Positions 1-8,929 of a DNA stretch of 64,000 bases are shown piece after piece. The notes under the pieces are model-generated. The model made no database searches and had not been told where the DNA came from. It was given only the letters and a program-made list of their open reading frames with translations. Source of the DNA: Clostridiales bacterium. Lineage in GTDB: Bacteria; Bacillota; Clostridia; Lachnospirales; Lachnospiraceae. Numbering within the stretch: the first letter of the stretch is position 1; each line of letters starts with the position of its first letter. A program made the position numbers and the translations under genes. The stretch spans positions 1 to 64,000 of the forward strand of contig DUNO01000055.1 in the NCBI GenBank assembly GCA_012839295.1, read 5' to 3'.

Positions 1-322
1 CAACCCCAAAAACAGTTTTATAATACAAGCATGGGCAAGAACCAGCGAAAAATGGCCTTGCCCATAAGTAACTATTAAAATTTTATATCAGTTTTTTTGT
101 GTTTACACAGACTTTGAAACGGTCTCCTTTTTGATGGGAAATATCATCCTGAGGGCTTCCTTTTTGTGATTATCATATTACAAAATCGTCTTTGTCTGCC
201 TGTTTTCCATTGTGGAAAAAGGTTCTTTGGGGTAAGATAGAGGAGAGGAGTCATTAAAAAGTAACCGCTGAATTTTCTTACGATAAAACGGTATAAACAG
301 TGTTATTTGATATTGTTTTATA
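1..322. other. Intergenic stretch at the window edge
   Basis: No coding region could be supported here on either strand. The stretch holds one hairpin (31-65) and AT-rich sequence that follows the stop of the minus-strand gene at 323. The gene to the left lies outside the window. Confidence 0.6.
31..65. terminator. Terminator-like hairpin
   Basis: ATGGGCAAG (31-39) pairs with CTTGCCCAT (57-65), and a CCA/TGG pair continues inside the loop. There is no clean U-tract directly after it on the plus strand, so direction is unclear. A closely similar hairpin lies at 60798-60831. Confidence 0.45.
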
Positions 323-1450
323 CTATTCTTCGCTACTTTCATTTATAAAAGCAAGTATAATTTCATTTAACTCAATTTCATAATCTGATATTTCGTTTAA
401 TATCTTTTCATCTTCAATAATCAGTTCAAGTGAGCGAAAAATATAGAAAAATGAAATGTGGAATTTACTAGCAATTGATTGATAAAATGTAAATGGAGAA
501 AACTTATTTTGAATATCTTGACCATGTATGAATGAACTCGCAATTTTAAAATCATCATAAATATAAGATACATTGGCAAAATTACATGCATCCTTAAATG
601 TGACTCGCTTTTTACCTATTGCCGCATTTAACCAAGCATTTTCACTGCCCTCTTTATAGAGTTTGTATGTTGATTCATAATCTAGCCCACGAAGTTCCAT
701 TTTTTCTTTCATAGAAGTCTTGAGCGACTCTACAGCCACACTGCTTTCTTCAACGTTTATTTTCTTCACTACATTACAAAAGTACCAATCTGTGATTAAA
801 TCACCTGATTCATTTTCAATTAGTATTTTCAAGTATACGTAACACTCAATCAATGTTCTAGTTAGCGATATGCTCGAAAATAAATTCCCATATATGTAGC
901 TGTTGAATATCTCTATCACAAGTTCACGTATATGTTGCACCCAAGTAATGAAATATTTATTAAGAGTATCGTCTTCACAATATGCTATTTCATGTAAGTT
1001 ATAACAAGATAATTTGTTCATTAAAATACTAATATTTCTTAAATATCGTGAAACTTGAAGTTCATTTGTAAATTCTGTATTTGAGTAGTTTTCAATATAG
1101 TAGTCGCTTAACTTGCTTTTCCTACGATACGTATTATTAATTATTTTCAATTCTTCTGGAATTTCATCAATTTGAGCAGGATTTGAGATCTCATATAGGG
1201 GACAACTAATATTTGATAAAAACTGGAGTAAAAAACCAATCAAAAAATCCTTCATTAATTCAAACATATCATCATCAAACGCACCATTTGATAACCTATG
1301 ACCATCTATATCTAAATATAATGACCGTTTCTGGTTTGGACTATGCTTTTGAGCTTCAACAACTAGCTGAAAAAGATCTTGTGCAACAGCTTCAAATGGT
1401 TCATGACTCATCACACGATGATAAATTGCTAATAACTTATTTTCTTCCAT
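323..1450 (-). CDS. DUF5677-like hypothetical protein
   Basis: A 375-residue, mostly helical soluble protein with no signal peptide or clear membrane segment. The central helix with Arg198 and Glu202 (SLTRTLIECYVYL) and the later SSFIHG motif (305-310) resemble the DUF5677 family, a HEPN-like helical fold often seen in accessory regions. This assignment rests on motif resemblance only. The start is supported by AAAGGAGG seven bases upstream of the ATG. It is monocistronic, with about 140 bases to the next gene, which is on the same strand. Function is unknown; a HEPN-type RNase or a defence role would be speculation. Confidence 0.6.
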   Translation of the reverse strand: MEENKLLAIYHRVMSHEPFEAVAQDLFQLVVEAQKHSPNQKRSLYLDIDGHRLSNGAFDDDMFELMKDFLIGFLLQFLSNISCPLYEISNPAQIDEIPEELKIINNTYRRKSKLSDYYIENYSNTEFTNELQVSRYLRNISILMNKLSCYNLHEIAYCEDDTLNKYFITWVQHIRELVIEIFNSYIYGNLFSSISLTRTLIECYVYLKILIENESGDLITDWYFCNVVKKINVEESSVAVESLKTSMKEKMELRGLDYESTYKLYKEGSENAWLNAAIGKKRVTFKDACNFANVSYIYDDFKIASSFIHGQDIQNKFSPFTFYQSIASKFHISFFYIFRSLELIIEDEKILNEISDYEIELNEIILAFINESSEE

Positions 1451-1589
1451 AAATCCTCCTTTAAGCTCTTTGAGATATTTTTAATGCTCTTGTTATTATT
1501 TTTACAGGATATTCTTGAAGATTCTCTGCCGCAAACAGTTGCTATAATTATACATGGTTTTTGATTCACTGTTTAGCAGGTGCATATTA

Positions 1590-3176
1590 TCATACAAGAC
1601 TCCCTTTTTTTGCGGGTCCGTTTGAGGCGTTGTCCTGCTTGTATTCAGAGGGGGTTTTCCCCACAACTGTTTTGAATACTTTCATAAAGTATTTTTCGTT
1701 TTGAAATCCGATGCGCTCTGCAATTTCATAGATTTTTAAGGAAGGGTCCTTAAGCAGTTCCTTTGCATGCTGAATGCGTACCAGCTGCAAATATGCAACA
1801 AAGGATAAGCCGGTTTTCTTTTTAAACAGAGTACTGAAATAATTGGTATTCATATTGGCCAGATTGGCGGCGTAAACGAGGGTAATATCCTTTGCATAGT
1901 GCCGGTTCACATATTGCAGAACTTGCTCCACCGGGGATATGGTGTCATAGGGTCTGAAATTTTTTGCAATCGTTGTAATGCGTGAAACAATTGCATCGAC
2001 AAAGTCTTTGGCTGTTTGTGAAGCACTCAGAAGGAATTCAATGGTTTGCAGTTGATTCAGCTGCTTTTCATAATAACAGTATTGCTCTGCCGTATAAGCT
2101 AATACCGATAATTCTATGATTTTTGCCTGCCGGATTAAGACATCCGACGTACAGTTGGTATCAGCAAGCAAGTTGTTAAAATAATCTTTTATGATCCGTT
2201 CTATTGTTGCATAATCCTTTGTGTCCATAGCATGACGGATTGGATGCGACAGGAAGGTAGCATCTTCCACAACAGAGGGCTGCTGTTGATCGAAGACGGT
2301 CAGTACTTCCCCTAAGCTGCGTGAAACCAGGCGGGCATCAAGCAAGGACCTGCAGGTTATGCAAGCGGCCGGTATCTGATTTGTTTCCGGCGAAAACGCA
2401 AGAGCTATGGTATGTTTTGGATAATTCATATTTTTTACAGCAGCAATCCGTGTACGATAACGTTCCAGCGCAGCAGCCTCTAAAGGACTGTCCGATTCAA
2501 AGTAAAGCAGTGCAAAATGATACCGGTAGGCAGTGGTATTACATAAAAGCAGCTTCCATTCGGGTAATGCAGAAGTAAGGATAGAAGAAAGTTCTTTTGC
2601 CTGAAGCCTCTCGCCGTAGCCTGCGACAATCAATAACGGTTTATCTGGCAGGTTGCTTTTTAACATTTCAATTTTTCCGGCCAGTTCGGCTGAGGTATTT
2701 TGTCCAATCATAACATCCCACATCAGATTCTTCTCAAATTGTTCGATTTGTTCGGAATAAGCCTGTGTTTCAGAAATGCGTTTACGCTCTGCTTCCGATT
2801 TCGCATCCAGCTGTTCGGTAATCCGAAGCAAAGTGGTTCTAAGTTCATTTTTCTCAATGGGTTTTAGAAGATAATCCTTTACACCATAGCGTATTGCTTT
2901 TTTTGCATATTCGAAGTCGTTATAACCACTGATAATGATAAAAGAAAGTCCGGCTTGTTCCTGCTGAAGCATTCCTATAAACTCAAGCCCGTCCATCAAG
3001 GGCATCTTTATATCGGTGATTATAATATGCGGAAAGAAATTCTCACATAGAGCTAAAGCACTTTGACCATTTTCTGCCTCCAGAATATTCTCTATAGACA
3101 GATTCATTTCTTCAATTATTTTTACCAGTCCGCGGCGGATGGTGGAATCGTCTTCTGCAATCAATAGTCTGTACAT
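1590..3176 (-). CDS. AraC-family response regulator (YesN-like)
   Basis: A 528-residue cytoplasmic response regulator. An N-terminal receiver domain (about 1-125) carries the acidic pair D9/D10, the phospho-acceptor D55 in ITDIKMP and the conserved Lys in LLKP. A poorly conserved linker follows, and the last 100 residues form a double helix-turn-helix AraC domain ending GFQNEKYFMKVFKTVVGKTPSEYK. The start at 3176 is chosen because the domain begins MYRLLIAEDD and GAGGGGG lies just upstream; the longer frame adds 45 unrelated residues. It overlaps the end of the sensor kinase gene by 16 bases, so the two are translationally coupled. It should activate the divergent sugar-transport genes at 5185-10813. 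Confidence 0.93.
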   Translation of the reverse strand: MYRLLIAEDDSTIRRGLVKIIEEMNLSIENILEAENGQSALALCENFFPHIIITDIKMPLMDGLEFIGMLQQEQAGLSFIIISGYNDFEYAKKAIRYGVKDYLLKPIEKNELRTTLLRITEQLDAKSEAERKRISETQAYSEQIEQFEKNLMWDVMIGQNTSAELAGKIEMLKSNLPDKPLLIVAGYGERLQAKELSSILTSALPEWKLLLCNTTAYRYHFALLYFESDSPLEAAALERYRTRIAAVKNMNYPKHTIALAFSPETNQIPAACITCRSLLDARLVSRSLGEVLTVFDQQQPSVVEDATFLSHPIRHAMDTKDYATIERIIKDYFNNLLADTNCTSDVLIRQAKIIELSVLAYTAEQYCYYEKQLNQLQTIEFLLSASQTAKDFVDAIVSRITTIAKNFRPYDTISPVEQVLQYVNRHYAKDITLVYAANLANMNTNYFSTLFKKKTGLSFVAYLQLVRIQHAKELLKDPSLKIYEIAERIGFQNEKYFMKVFKTVVGKTPSEYKQDNASNGPAKKGSLV

Positions 3177-4996
3177 TGATTTTCCCCCTCTGTATTTTCC
3201 ATTATAGCAGGCAGAAAAATGTGTGTGATTACCCCGCCCGCGGGATTTTGCATGATTTGCAGGGCGCTTGCTTCCCCAAAGGTTAGAATTAACCGGCGAT
3301 TTACATTCCAAAGACCGATGCCACCCCGTGTCTTCGTGTTCTGTGGCGGCTGGTCTTTTTTTAGTTCCTCATGAAGGACGTGCAATGCCTTTTCGCTGAT
3401 GCCGGAACCGTTGTCCGACACATTAAGGACAACCCCGCCGTCGGTTTGCAAAATTGTGAGGATTATTTCCAAAAGGCCGATTCTCTTTTTGAAACCATGC
3501 TGTATGCTATTCTCTAAAATAGGCTGTAATATCAGCGGCAGGATCTGTACCTTTTTCTGTACAGACTCCGGTATATCTACACGGAATCGGACCTTATCAT
3601 TGAGAAGCATAGTTTGAATGTTCATGTAATAAGAAAGATTTCTTAGCTCAACATCCAAAAATACCGGAGCTTTTGTTGCCGAAAGAGTGTAACGCATCAA
3701 ACCTCCAAGGGAGGTAAGTCCGGTATTCAGCTTTTCTGTTTCACCGAGTTCCGCAGCCATTTTCATGGTCTCCAATGTGTTAAACAGAAAATGAGGATTG
3801 ATTTGGGACTGCAAAGCCGCCAGCTGGCTTTCCTTTTGCAGGTTTTCCGACAGGTAGACCGTATTGATCAATTCGCTGATTTTAGCCGACATAATATTAA
3901 TTTCCTGAGCAAGCTCATCTATCTCGTCTTCGCCGTACAAAGGGATACGTACATCAAAGCTGCCCTTTTGAATAGTTTTAACCGCAGCCAGCATGCGGCG
4001 AATCCTTCGCAGCAGCAATGTGGCAACAGTATAGGAAATCAATAAAACTGCAATAACAATTCCCAGTGAAACTGCGATAAAACCATTTCTTGCGGCTCTG
4101 GCCGGCGCATCAACTTCTTCCTGCGGTACGATACAGCCAAGGAGGGTATCCAGATCCTTAATCAGTAAGGCGGATAAGTAATAAGCTTTACCGTTCAAAT
4201 GAATAGTCCCTCTTACGTTCTCCTTTTCACGAATAAGCTTCCCGGCTTCCTCAGATTGAAGCCAGGAGGTCAAATCCGCTTGCATATTTCCTGTGTAAAT
4301 CAAGGTGTCATGATATGAAGTGAATAAAAAGCCGTTTTCTGCAATCGGGGTATTATTTATCCCTTCAAAAAGGTGTTTCGCATCAATAGATATTTCCAAA
4401 AGAGTAAAGTTTCCGGTACGGGAAGACAATAGTGGGTAGAACCAGGTATAGACCTGCGTGCTTTTATTTTTGGAATAAGGATAATTCCTGGCCGGATGCC
4501 ATGCCTCACTATAATAACCTCCGGAGCGGCTATTTTCAACGGCTGCCTGGTACCAGGGCTCCTTTGCGTACTGGGATGCCTGCTCCCAAAATTCATTTTC
4601 AGGAAGGTTCGTGTTTTGGGTGATAAAGCGGAATTGCTGTCCGGTCTTTTCATTTGCTTCAAACCAGGAAAGCGTAGGCATAATTTGATAGTTCATCGTT
4701 TCAATTAAATCTACCGGGTTGTAGTAGTTGCGAATAAAAAAACGGTTAATGTCGGTCTGAGTGGATAAAAGATGTGCCGACTTTTGTATGTCCTCCACTG
4801 TTTTTTCCACACCGGACCGCTCTTGCTCCATACGTTGGTAAATTGTATTTAACAATGGCTGGCCCGCAGTTGCCACCATCGTATTATACAGATAGATAAG
4901 GCCAAAGATAATAGGCAGAGAAATCGAACATAAATAGCATAGCATTAATTTGGTTTGATACCGCATCGTTCGTGACAGTTTACGAATTACATTCAT
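3161..4996 (-). CDS. Sensor histidine kinase (YesM-like)
   Basis: A 611-residue membrane sensor. It has a transmembrane helix near 13-36, an extracellular sensing region of about 265 residues (dCache-like), a second helix near 304-328, a HAMP linker, and a His_kinase domain with phospho-acceptor H402 in SQINPHFLFN. The HATPase domain shows the N-box LILQPILENSIQHG and the G-boxes SDNGSGI and GIGLWN. The start at 4996 is preferred over 5011 because GGGAGA sits at ideal spacing before it. This kinase type commonly pairs with YesN regulators beside oligosaccharide ABC transporters. The ligand is probably the sugar taken up by the divergent operon. Confidence 0.93.
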   Translation of the reverse strand: MNVIRKLSRTMRYQTKLMLCYLCSISLPIIFGLIYLYNTMVATAGQPLLNTIYQRMEQERSGVEKTVEDIQKSAHLLSTQTDINRFFIRNYYNPVDLIETMNYQIMPTLSWFEANEKTGQQFRFITQNTNLPENEFWEQASQYAKEPWYQAAVENSRSGGYYSEAWHPARNYPYSKNKSTQVYTWFYPLLSSRTGNFTLLEISIDAKHLFEGINNTPIAENGFLFTSYHDTLIYTGNMQADLTSWLQSEEAGKLIREKENVRGTIHLNGKAYYLSALLIKDLDTLLGCIVPQEEVDAPARAARNGFIAVSLGIVIAVLLISYTVATLLLRRIRRMLAAVKTIQKGSFDVRIPLYGEDEIDELAQEINIMSAKISELINTVYLSENLQKESQLAALQSQINPHFLFNTLETMKMAAELGETEKLNTGLTSLGGLMRYTLSATKAPVFLDVELRNLSYYMNIQTMLLNDKVRFRVDIPESVQKKVQILPLILQPILENSIQHGFKKRIGLLEIILTILQTDGGVVLNVSDNGSGISEKALHVLHEELKKDQPPQNTKTRGGIGLWNVNRRLILTFGEASALQIMQNPAGGVITHIFLPAIMENTEGENQCTDY

Positions 4997-5184
4997 TGTT
5001 TGGTCTCCCATAGCTGAAAAAAATATACTAAATCCAATTATTATTCACTGACCTTAGGTTGTAAAAAAGATATAATTTATACAAGAAACACAAGAACAAT
5101 TTATTGATTTTGACGGAAAGACGGTTTGTTCTCTTATTCTATCATTTTTATTTCGTGAAAACAAGTAGCTGTGAAGGAGGCATA

Positions 5185-6138
5185 ATGCAAAAAAAGACAA
5201 CAAAACAACGTGGCATCAGACAAAATTTCCGCGAGTTTGCAAGGCAGTGGCGGCTGCAGGTTATGATTATTCCGGCAATTATTTTTTTCTTTATTTTTTC
5301 TTATATTCCGATTTTCGGCCTGCTAAACGCTTTTTTAAATTATGATTTAACGGATGGGTTTTTCGGTAACAGCTGGGCGGGGCTCAAATATTTCCGTGAA
5401 TTGTTTCATGACAAGGATTTTTATCTGGCATTGCGCAACACATTCGGGATGAGTTTACTGAAATTTGCCTTTACCTTTACAATGCCCATCCTGCTGGCCC
5501 TGGTACTGAATGAGCTTCCTTTCATGAAGCTGAAGAAATTGACTCAAACAGGCAGCTATTTACCCCATTTTTTATCTTACGTAATTGTCGTGACATTGTG
5601 GATTGTATTTTTAGACAGCGGCGGACCGATCAATGACTTGCTGCTCCGATTCCATATTATCTCCAAACCGATTAATTTTTTGACTAATTCCAAATGGTTT
5701 TGGTGGATCGGAGTGATGATCGACTGCTGGCAGGAAAGCGGTTGGAATGCCATTATTTATTTGGCTGCAATCTCTGGTATCAGCCCTGAGTTATATGAAG
5801 CTGCATCCGTAGATGGTGCCGGAAGGTTAAGAAAAATGTTCAGCATAACACTAAGGTCTATAACAGGAACGATTGGTGCGCTGTTTGTGTTGAACATGGG
5901 TAATCTGCTTAGCGGCGGCCCGGTCGGTTCTAATTTTAACCAATCCTACCTGCTTGGAAATTCATTTAACCATGAAACATCCTATGTTCTGCAGACATTC
6001 GTGGTAAATACAGGGTTAAATCAGCTGAGATTTTCCTTCGCTGCTGCTGCAAATCTGATTTTGTCAGTACTTTCCGTGGTGCTGTTATTCGGTGCCAATA
6101 AAGCATCAAAAAAGACATTAGGCTCAGGAATTATGTAA
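5185..6138 (+). CDS. Sugar ABC transporter permease (LplB-like, CUT1)
   Basis: A 317-residue integral membrane protein, first of two permeases of a carbohydrate uptake transporter. Hydrophobic helices begin near residue 28, and the cytoplasmic EAA loop, which docks the ATPase, reads YEAASVDGAGRLRKMF. The ATG at 5185 follows GAAGGAGG at good spacing; an upstream in-frame start at 5104 has no such site. The gene is divergent from the sensor kinase, with about 190 bases between them that must hold both promoters. A TATAAT-like -10 is present at 5071-5076. No ATPase gene is in the locus, so a shared MsmK-type ATPase is inferred. Confidence 0.93.
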   Translation: MQKKTTKQRGIRQNFREFARQWRLQVMIIPAIIFFFIFSYIPIFGLLNAFLNYDLTDGFFGNSWAGLKYFRELFHDKDFYLALRNTFGMSLLKFAFTFTMPILLALVLNELPFMKLKKLTQTGSYLPHFLSYVIVVTLWIVFLDSGGPINDLLLRFHIISKPINFLTNSKWFWWIGVMIDCWQESGWNAIIYLAAISGISPELYEAASVDGAGRLRKMFSITLRSITGTIGALFVLNMGNLLSGGPVGSNFNQSYLLGNSFNHETSYVLQTFVVNTGLNQLRFSFAAAANLILSVLSVVLLFGANKASKKTLGSGIM

Positions 6139-6153
6139 AGGGGGAATAGGAAG

Positions 6154-7038
6154 TTGAAGATGAAAAGTAGGGAAGGCCATATCATTAACATAGTAACTGT
6201 CGGAATTTCATTAATTGTTTTAATCGTAACGTTATATCCGATCTATTATTGTCTTATTAATTCGCTCAATGAAGGCAAGGATGCCGTAAGCGGCGGCATC
6301 TATTTTTGGCCGCGTGCATTCACATTGGAGAACTATGCGATTGTATTCCGCACCAAAAACCTGCTGGGCTCTTTTGCCATGACTGTATTACGGACGGTTG
6401 TGGGAACTGTTGTTGCAATCCTGGGTACGTCCCTGACAGCGTATGCACTTTCAAACGATAAACTGATAGGACGCAAATTTTACATTGTATTTGGGCTGGT
6501 CACCTTATATTTTCCGACAAGCGTGGTGTACTCCTATCTGTTATACAGCCAGATTGATCTGCTGAATAAGTTTTTGGTTTACATCCTGCCCAATATATTT
6601 CAGTTTTATTATATTGTTTTATTTATCTCGTTTATCAAGGAACTGCCTTCTGCCTTGATCGAGTCCGCAAAAATTGACGGAGCCAGCGAATTTGTGGTTT
6701 TATTTCGAATCATTATGCCGCTTTCTCTTCCGATTATTGCCACGATAGCTTTGTTTGCCGGAGTGTGGCATTGGAACGACTGGTTTCATCCGGCTTTCTT
6801 CATCACTAATGAAAAACTGATGACACTGCCCGCAGTGCTGATGCGCACCATGTCTTTGAGCCAGGCCCAGCAAGAGCTGCAGAAGGTAATCTCGGTTACG
6901 AGTTCGGCTGCGGTTACCACACCCGAATCGCTCAGATATGCAATGCTTGTGATCGCGGTAGCGCCTATCACTATTATTTATCCATTTATCCAGAAATATT
7001 TTGTAAAAGGAATGATGATCGGTTCTGTAAAGGGCTGA
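6154..7038 (+). CDS. Sugar ABC transporter permease (LplC/YtcP-like, CUT1)
   Basis: A 294-residue permease, partner of the preceding one, 15 bases downstream in the same operon. It shows about six hydrophobic segments and the EAA loop IESAKIDGASEFVVLFRIIMP, and it ends KGMMIGSVKG as is usual for this family. The called start is a TTG; an ATG two codons on (6160) has AGGAAG at better spacing and may be the real start. With the upstream permease it forms the membrane channel for an oligosaccharide delivered by the lipoprotein at 7119-8858. Confidence 0.92.
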   Translation: MKMKSREGHIINIVTVGISLIVLIVTLYPIYYCLINSLNEGKDAVSGGIYFWPRAFTLENYAIVFRTKNLLGSFAMTVLRTVVGTVVAILGTSLTAYALSNDKLIGRKFYIVFGLVTLYFPTSVVYSYLLYSQIDLLNKFLVYILPNIFQFYYIVLFISFIKELPSALIESAKIDGASEFVVLFRIIMPLSLPIIATIALFAGVWHWNDWFHPAFFITNEKLMTLPAVLMRTMSLSQAQQELQKVISVTSSAAVTTPESLRYAMLVIAVAPITIIYPFIQKYFVKGMMIGSVKG

Positions 7039-7075
7039 GCGTGCCTAAAAGGAAAGGTACGATAGCGTTAAGTTC

Positions 7076-7096
7076 TTAAGGGCTTTATGCCCTTAA
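7076..7096 (+). promoter_or_regulatory. Intercistronic hairpin
   Basis: TTAAGGGC (7076-7083) pairs perfectly with GCCCTTAA (7089-7096), followed by an A-rich run rather than a U-tract. Lying between permease and binding-protein genes, it more likely protects mRNA ends or tunes expression than terminates transcription. Confidence 0.5.
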
Positions 7097-7118
7097 AATA
7101 AAAAAATGGAGGATTATT

Positions 7119-8858
7119 ATGAAAAGAAAAAGGTCAAGGATTTTAGCTCTGCTCTTAACGGCGGTACTGGCCATGAGTATGCTGGCCGGCTGTAAGTCAA
7201 ATTCCGGAAAAACGGAAGGCGTGGGTACAACCGACGTGGCCACAACCAATGAGGGTACATCTGATAATGGCACGACTGCCGTACCGGAGCAAACGAATAT
7301 CCAGCAGGATATTGACTGGGAACGTATCGGTTGGCATGCGGATCCGGCCGATCTCGAATGGAAGGAAGATACCTCGCCGATTAAGTTATCCTACTATGTA
7401 AACTTTTCATGGTTTGGGTTGAACTGGGATGATGATACCGCACGAAGGGTGACTGAAAAGACAGGTGTTGATTTGGAATTGACCAAGCCGGTTTCGGATG
7501 ACGGACAGAAATTGAACATGATGATTGCAGGAAACCAGTTGCCGGATATTATGACAATCGACCGTAATGACCCTGCCCTGCAAAAAATGATTGATGCCGG
7601 ACTGATTTGGGCACTGGACGATTTGATTGATCAGTACGCGCCTAAAATGCGGGACGTCCTACAAAAGGAAATTCTGCAGAACTATCGTTCTGCAGATGGT
7701 AAAACCTACCGGTTCACTACCTGGGTACAGGGCGAAGCATGGCAAAAGGCTGCGAGAGAGTTTGACCAGATCGTTGGTACAAACCAGCCGGTAGTATCTG
7801 TGCGAAAGGATTACTATGAAGAAATCGGTTCTCCGGAAATAAAAACGAAGGAAGATTTGATTGCCGCACTTGAGAAAATGCACGCCAACCACCCCGATAA
7901 GATAGCTTTTTATCCGGCTGACAATGCAGTCTCCGCCGCCACATTAGAGCGAAGTGCCGCGATGGGTAATTTAGGTGTGCAGTTTGGTATGAGTAACGAT
8001 ATGGCGGATCAAGGAGGGAAAATTCTCTGGCAGGCACGCAGTGCAGAGTTTCAGAATACAATTGCATTTTTGCATGAGCTGCAGACCAAAGGCTTGCTAA
8101 ACCAGGATCCGTTTATTGACTCGAAAGATGTAAATAACGCTAAGATCACGAGAGGGGATGTAATATCGTATACTTGGGTTATTTCGGATGGTGAAAAGGT
8201 TCCGGAAGACAATCCCGATACACAGTATATCGTTGTAGGACCCTTGGACACCTACAAGCAAAGCCGTACAGGTGCCGGTTGGCTTGCTACTGTCATCAGT
8301 AAAAACTGTACCGACCCTGCACGTGCAATCCGTTTCCTGGAATATATGTGCTCAGTGGAAGGGCATCAGGATGTATCCTGGGGGATCCAGGGAGAGGACT
8401 ATAGCGGCGATGTTGTCAAAGGGCCTCAATGGAATCTTGTTGACGGAAAGCCTACCATGCTTCCGGCGTATGTGGTAGATAAGAATGCGGACTGGAGCGG
8501 TGTAGCAGCAAAGAACGGTCTTGGTGAGTACTGGATTGCCTGCAATGAATTGCTATGGAACCTGCCTTGGTGGGATAACAGCAATGAAAAAATGGCTGCC
8601 TACAATGAAGTCTATGGACCAAAGGTGGAATTTGTTCCGGAACTCGACTTCAAAGCACCGGATCCGGCCAGTGATGAGGGTATTATCCTGCAGAAAGCAC
8701 ATGAATTACTTCAGCTTTATGTGGTAAGCATGGTTTTCTCAGATGACTGGAAAGCAGAATATGATAAGTTTATTGCCGAGGTGGATGCACTTGGTATGGG
8801 AAAAGTAGAAGCTTTTTATGATACACAATATCAGGAGAAGCTGCAAAGCATGAAATAA
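7119..8858 (+). CDS. Extracellular solute-binding lipoprotein (LplA/YtcQ-like)
   Basis: A 579-residue family-1 solute-binding protein, exported and lipid-anchored. A positively charged N-terminus and hydrophobic core lead to the lipobox LAGC with Cys25, followed by a Thr/Gly/Asn-rich linker. At nearly 580 residues it belongs to the large LplA-type binding proteins that accompany YesM/YesN systems. GGAGG lies just before the ATG. It would capture an oligosaccharide and hand it to the two permeases upstream. Hairpins flank the gene on both sides (7076-7096 and 8866-8903), consistent with separate expression control of the abundant binding protein. Confidence 0.94.
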   Translation: MKRKRSRILALLLTAVLAMSMLAGCKSNSGKTEGVGTTDVATTNEGTSDNGTTAVPEQTNIQQDIDWERIGWHADPADLEWKEDTSPIKLSYYVNFSWFGLNWDDDTARRVTEKTGVDLELTKPVSDDGQKLNMMIAGNQLPDIMTIDRNDPALQKMIDAGLIWALDDLIDQYAPKMRDVLQKEILQNYRSADGKTYRFTTWVQGEAWQKAAREFDQIVGTNQPVVSVRKDYYEEIGSPEIKTKEDLIAALEKMHANHPDKIAFYPADNAVSAATLERSAAMGNLGVQFGMSNDMADQGGKILWQARSAEFQNTIAFLHELQTKGLLNQDPFIDSKDVNNAKITRGDVISYTWVISDGEKVPEDNPDTQYIVVGPLDTYKQSRTGAGWLATVISKNCTDPARAIRFLEYMCSVEGHQDVSWGIQGEDYSGDVVKGPQWNLVDGKPTMLPAYVVDKNADWSGVAAKNGLGEYWIACNELLWNLPWWDNSNEKMAAYNEVYGPKVEFVPELDFKAPDPASDEGIILQKAHELLQLYVVSMVFSDDWKAEYDKFIAEVDALGMGKVEAFYDTQYQEKLQSMK

Positions 8859-8865
8859 CAAAACT

Positions 8866-8903
8866 GGTCGGAGGCGAAAGGAACCACCCTTCCGCTTCCG
8901 GCC
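8866..8903 (+). promoter_or_regulatory. Long intercistronic hairpin
   Basis: A 16-base left arm (8866-8881) pairs with 8888-8903, with two G-U pairs and one mismatch, around a short loop. It sits between the binding protein and the hydrolase. A short T-rich run follows only after ten bases, so partial termination or 3'-end protection is possible. Confidence 0.5.
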
Positions 8904-8929
8904 GGTATTCTATATTTTGGAGGGAAGAA

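Noticed and set aside
1213-1452. Plus-strand 79-codon frame
   Set aside because: It lies entirely opposite the DUF5677-like gene and has no ribosome site or family resemblance.
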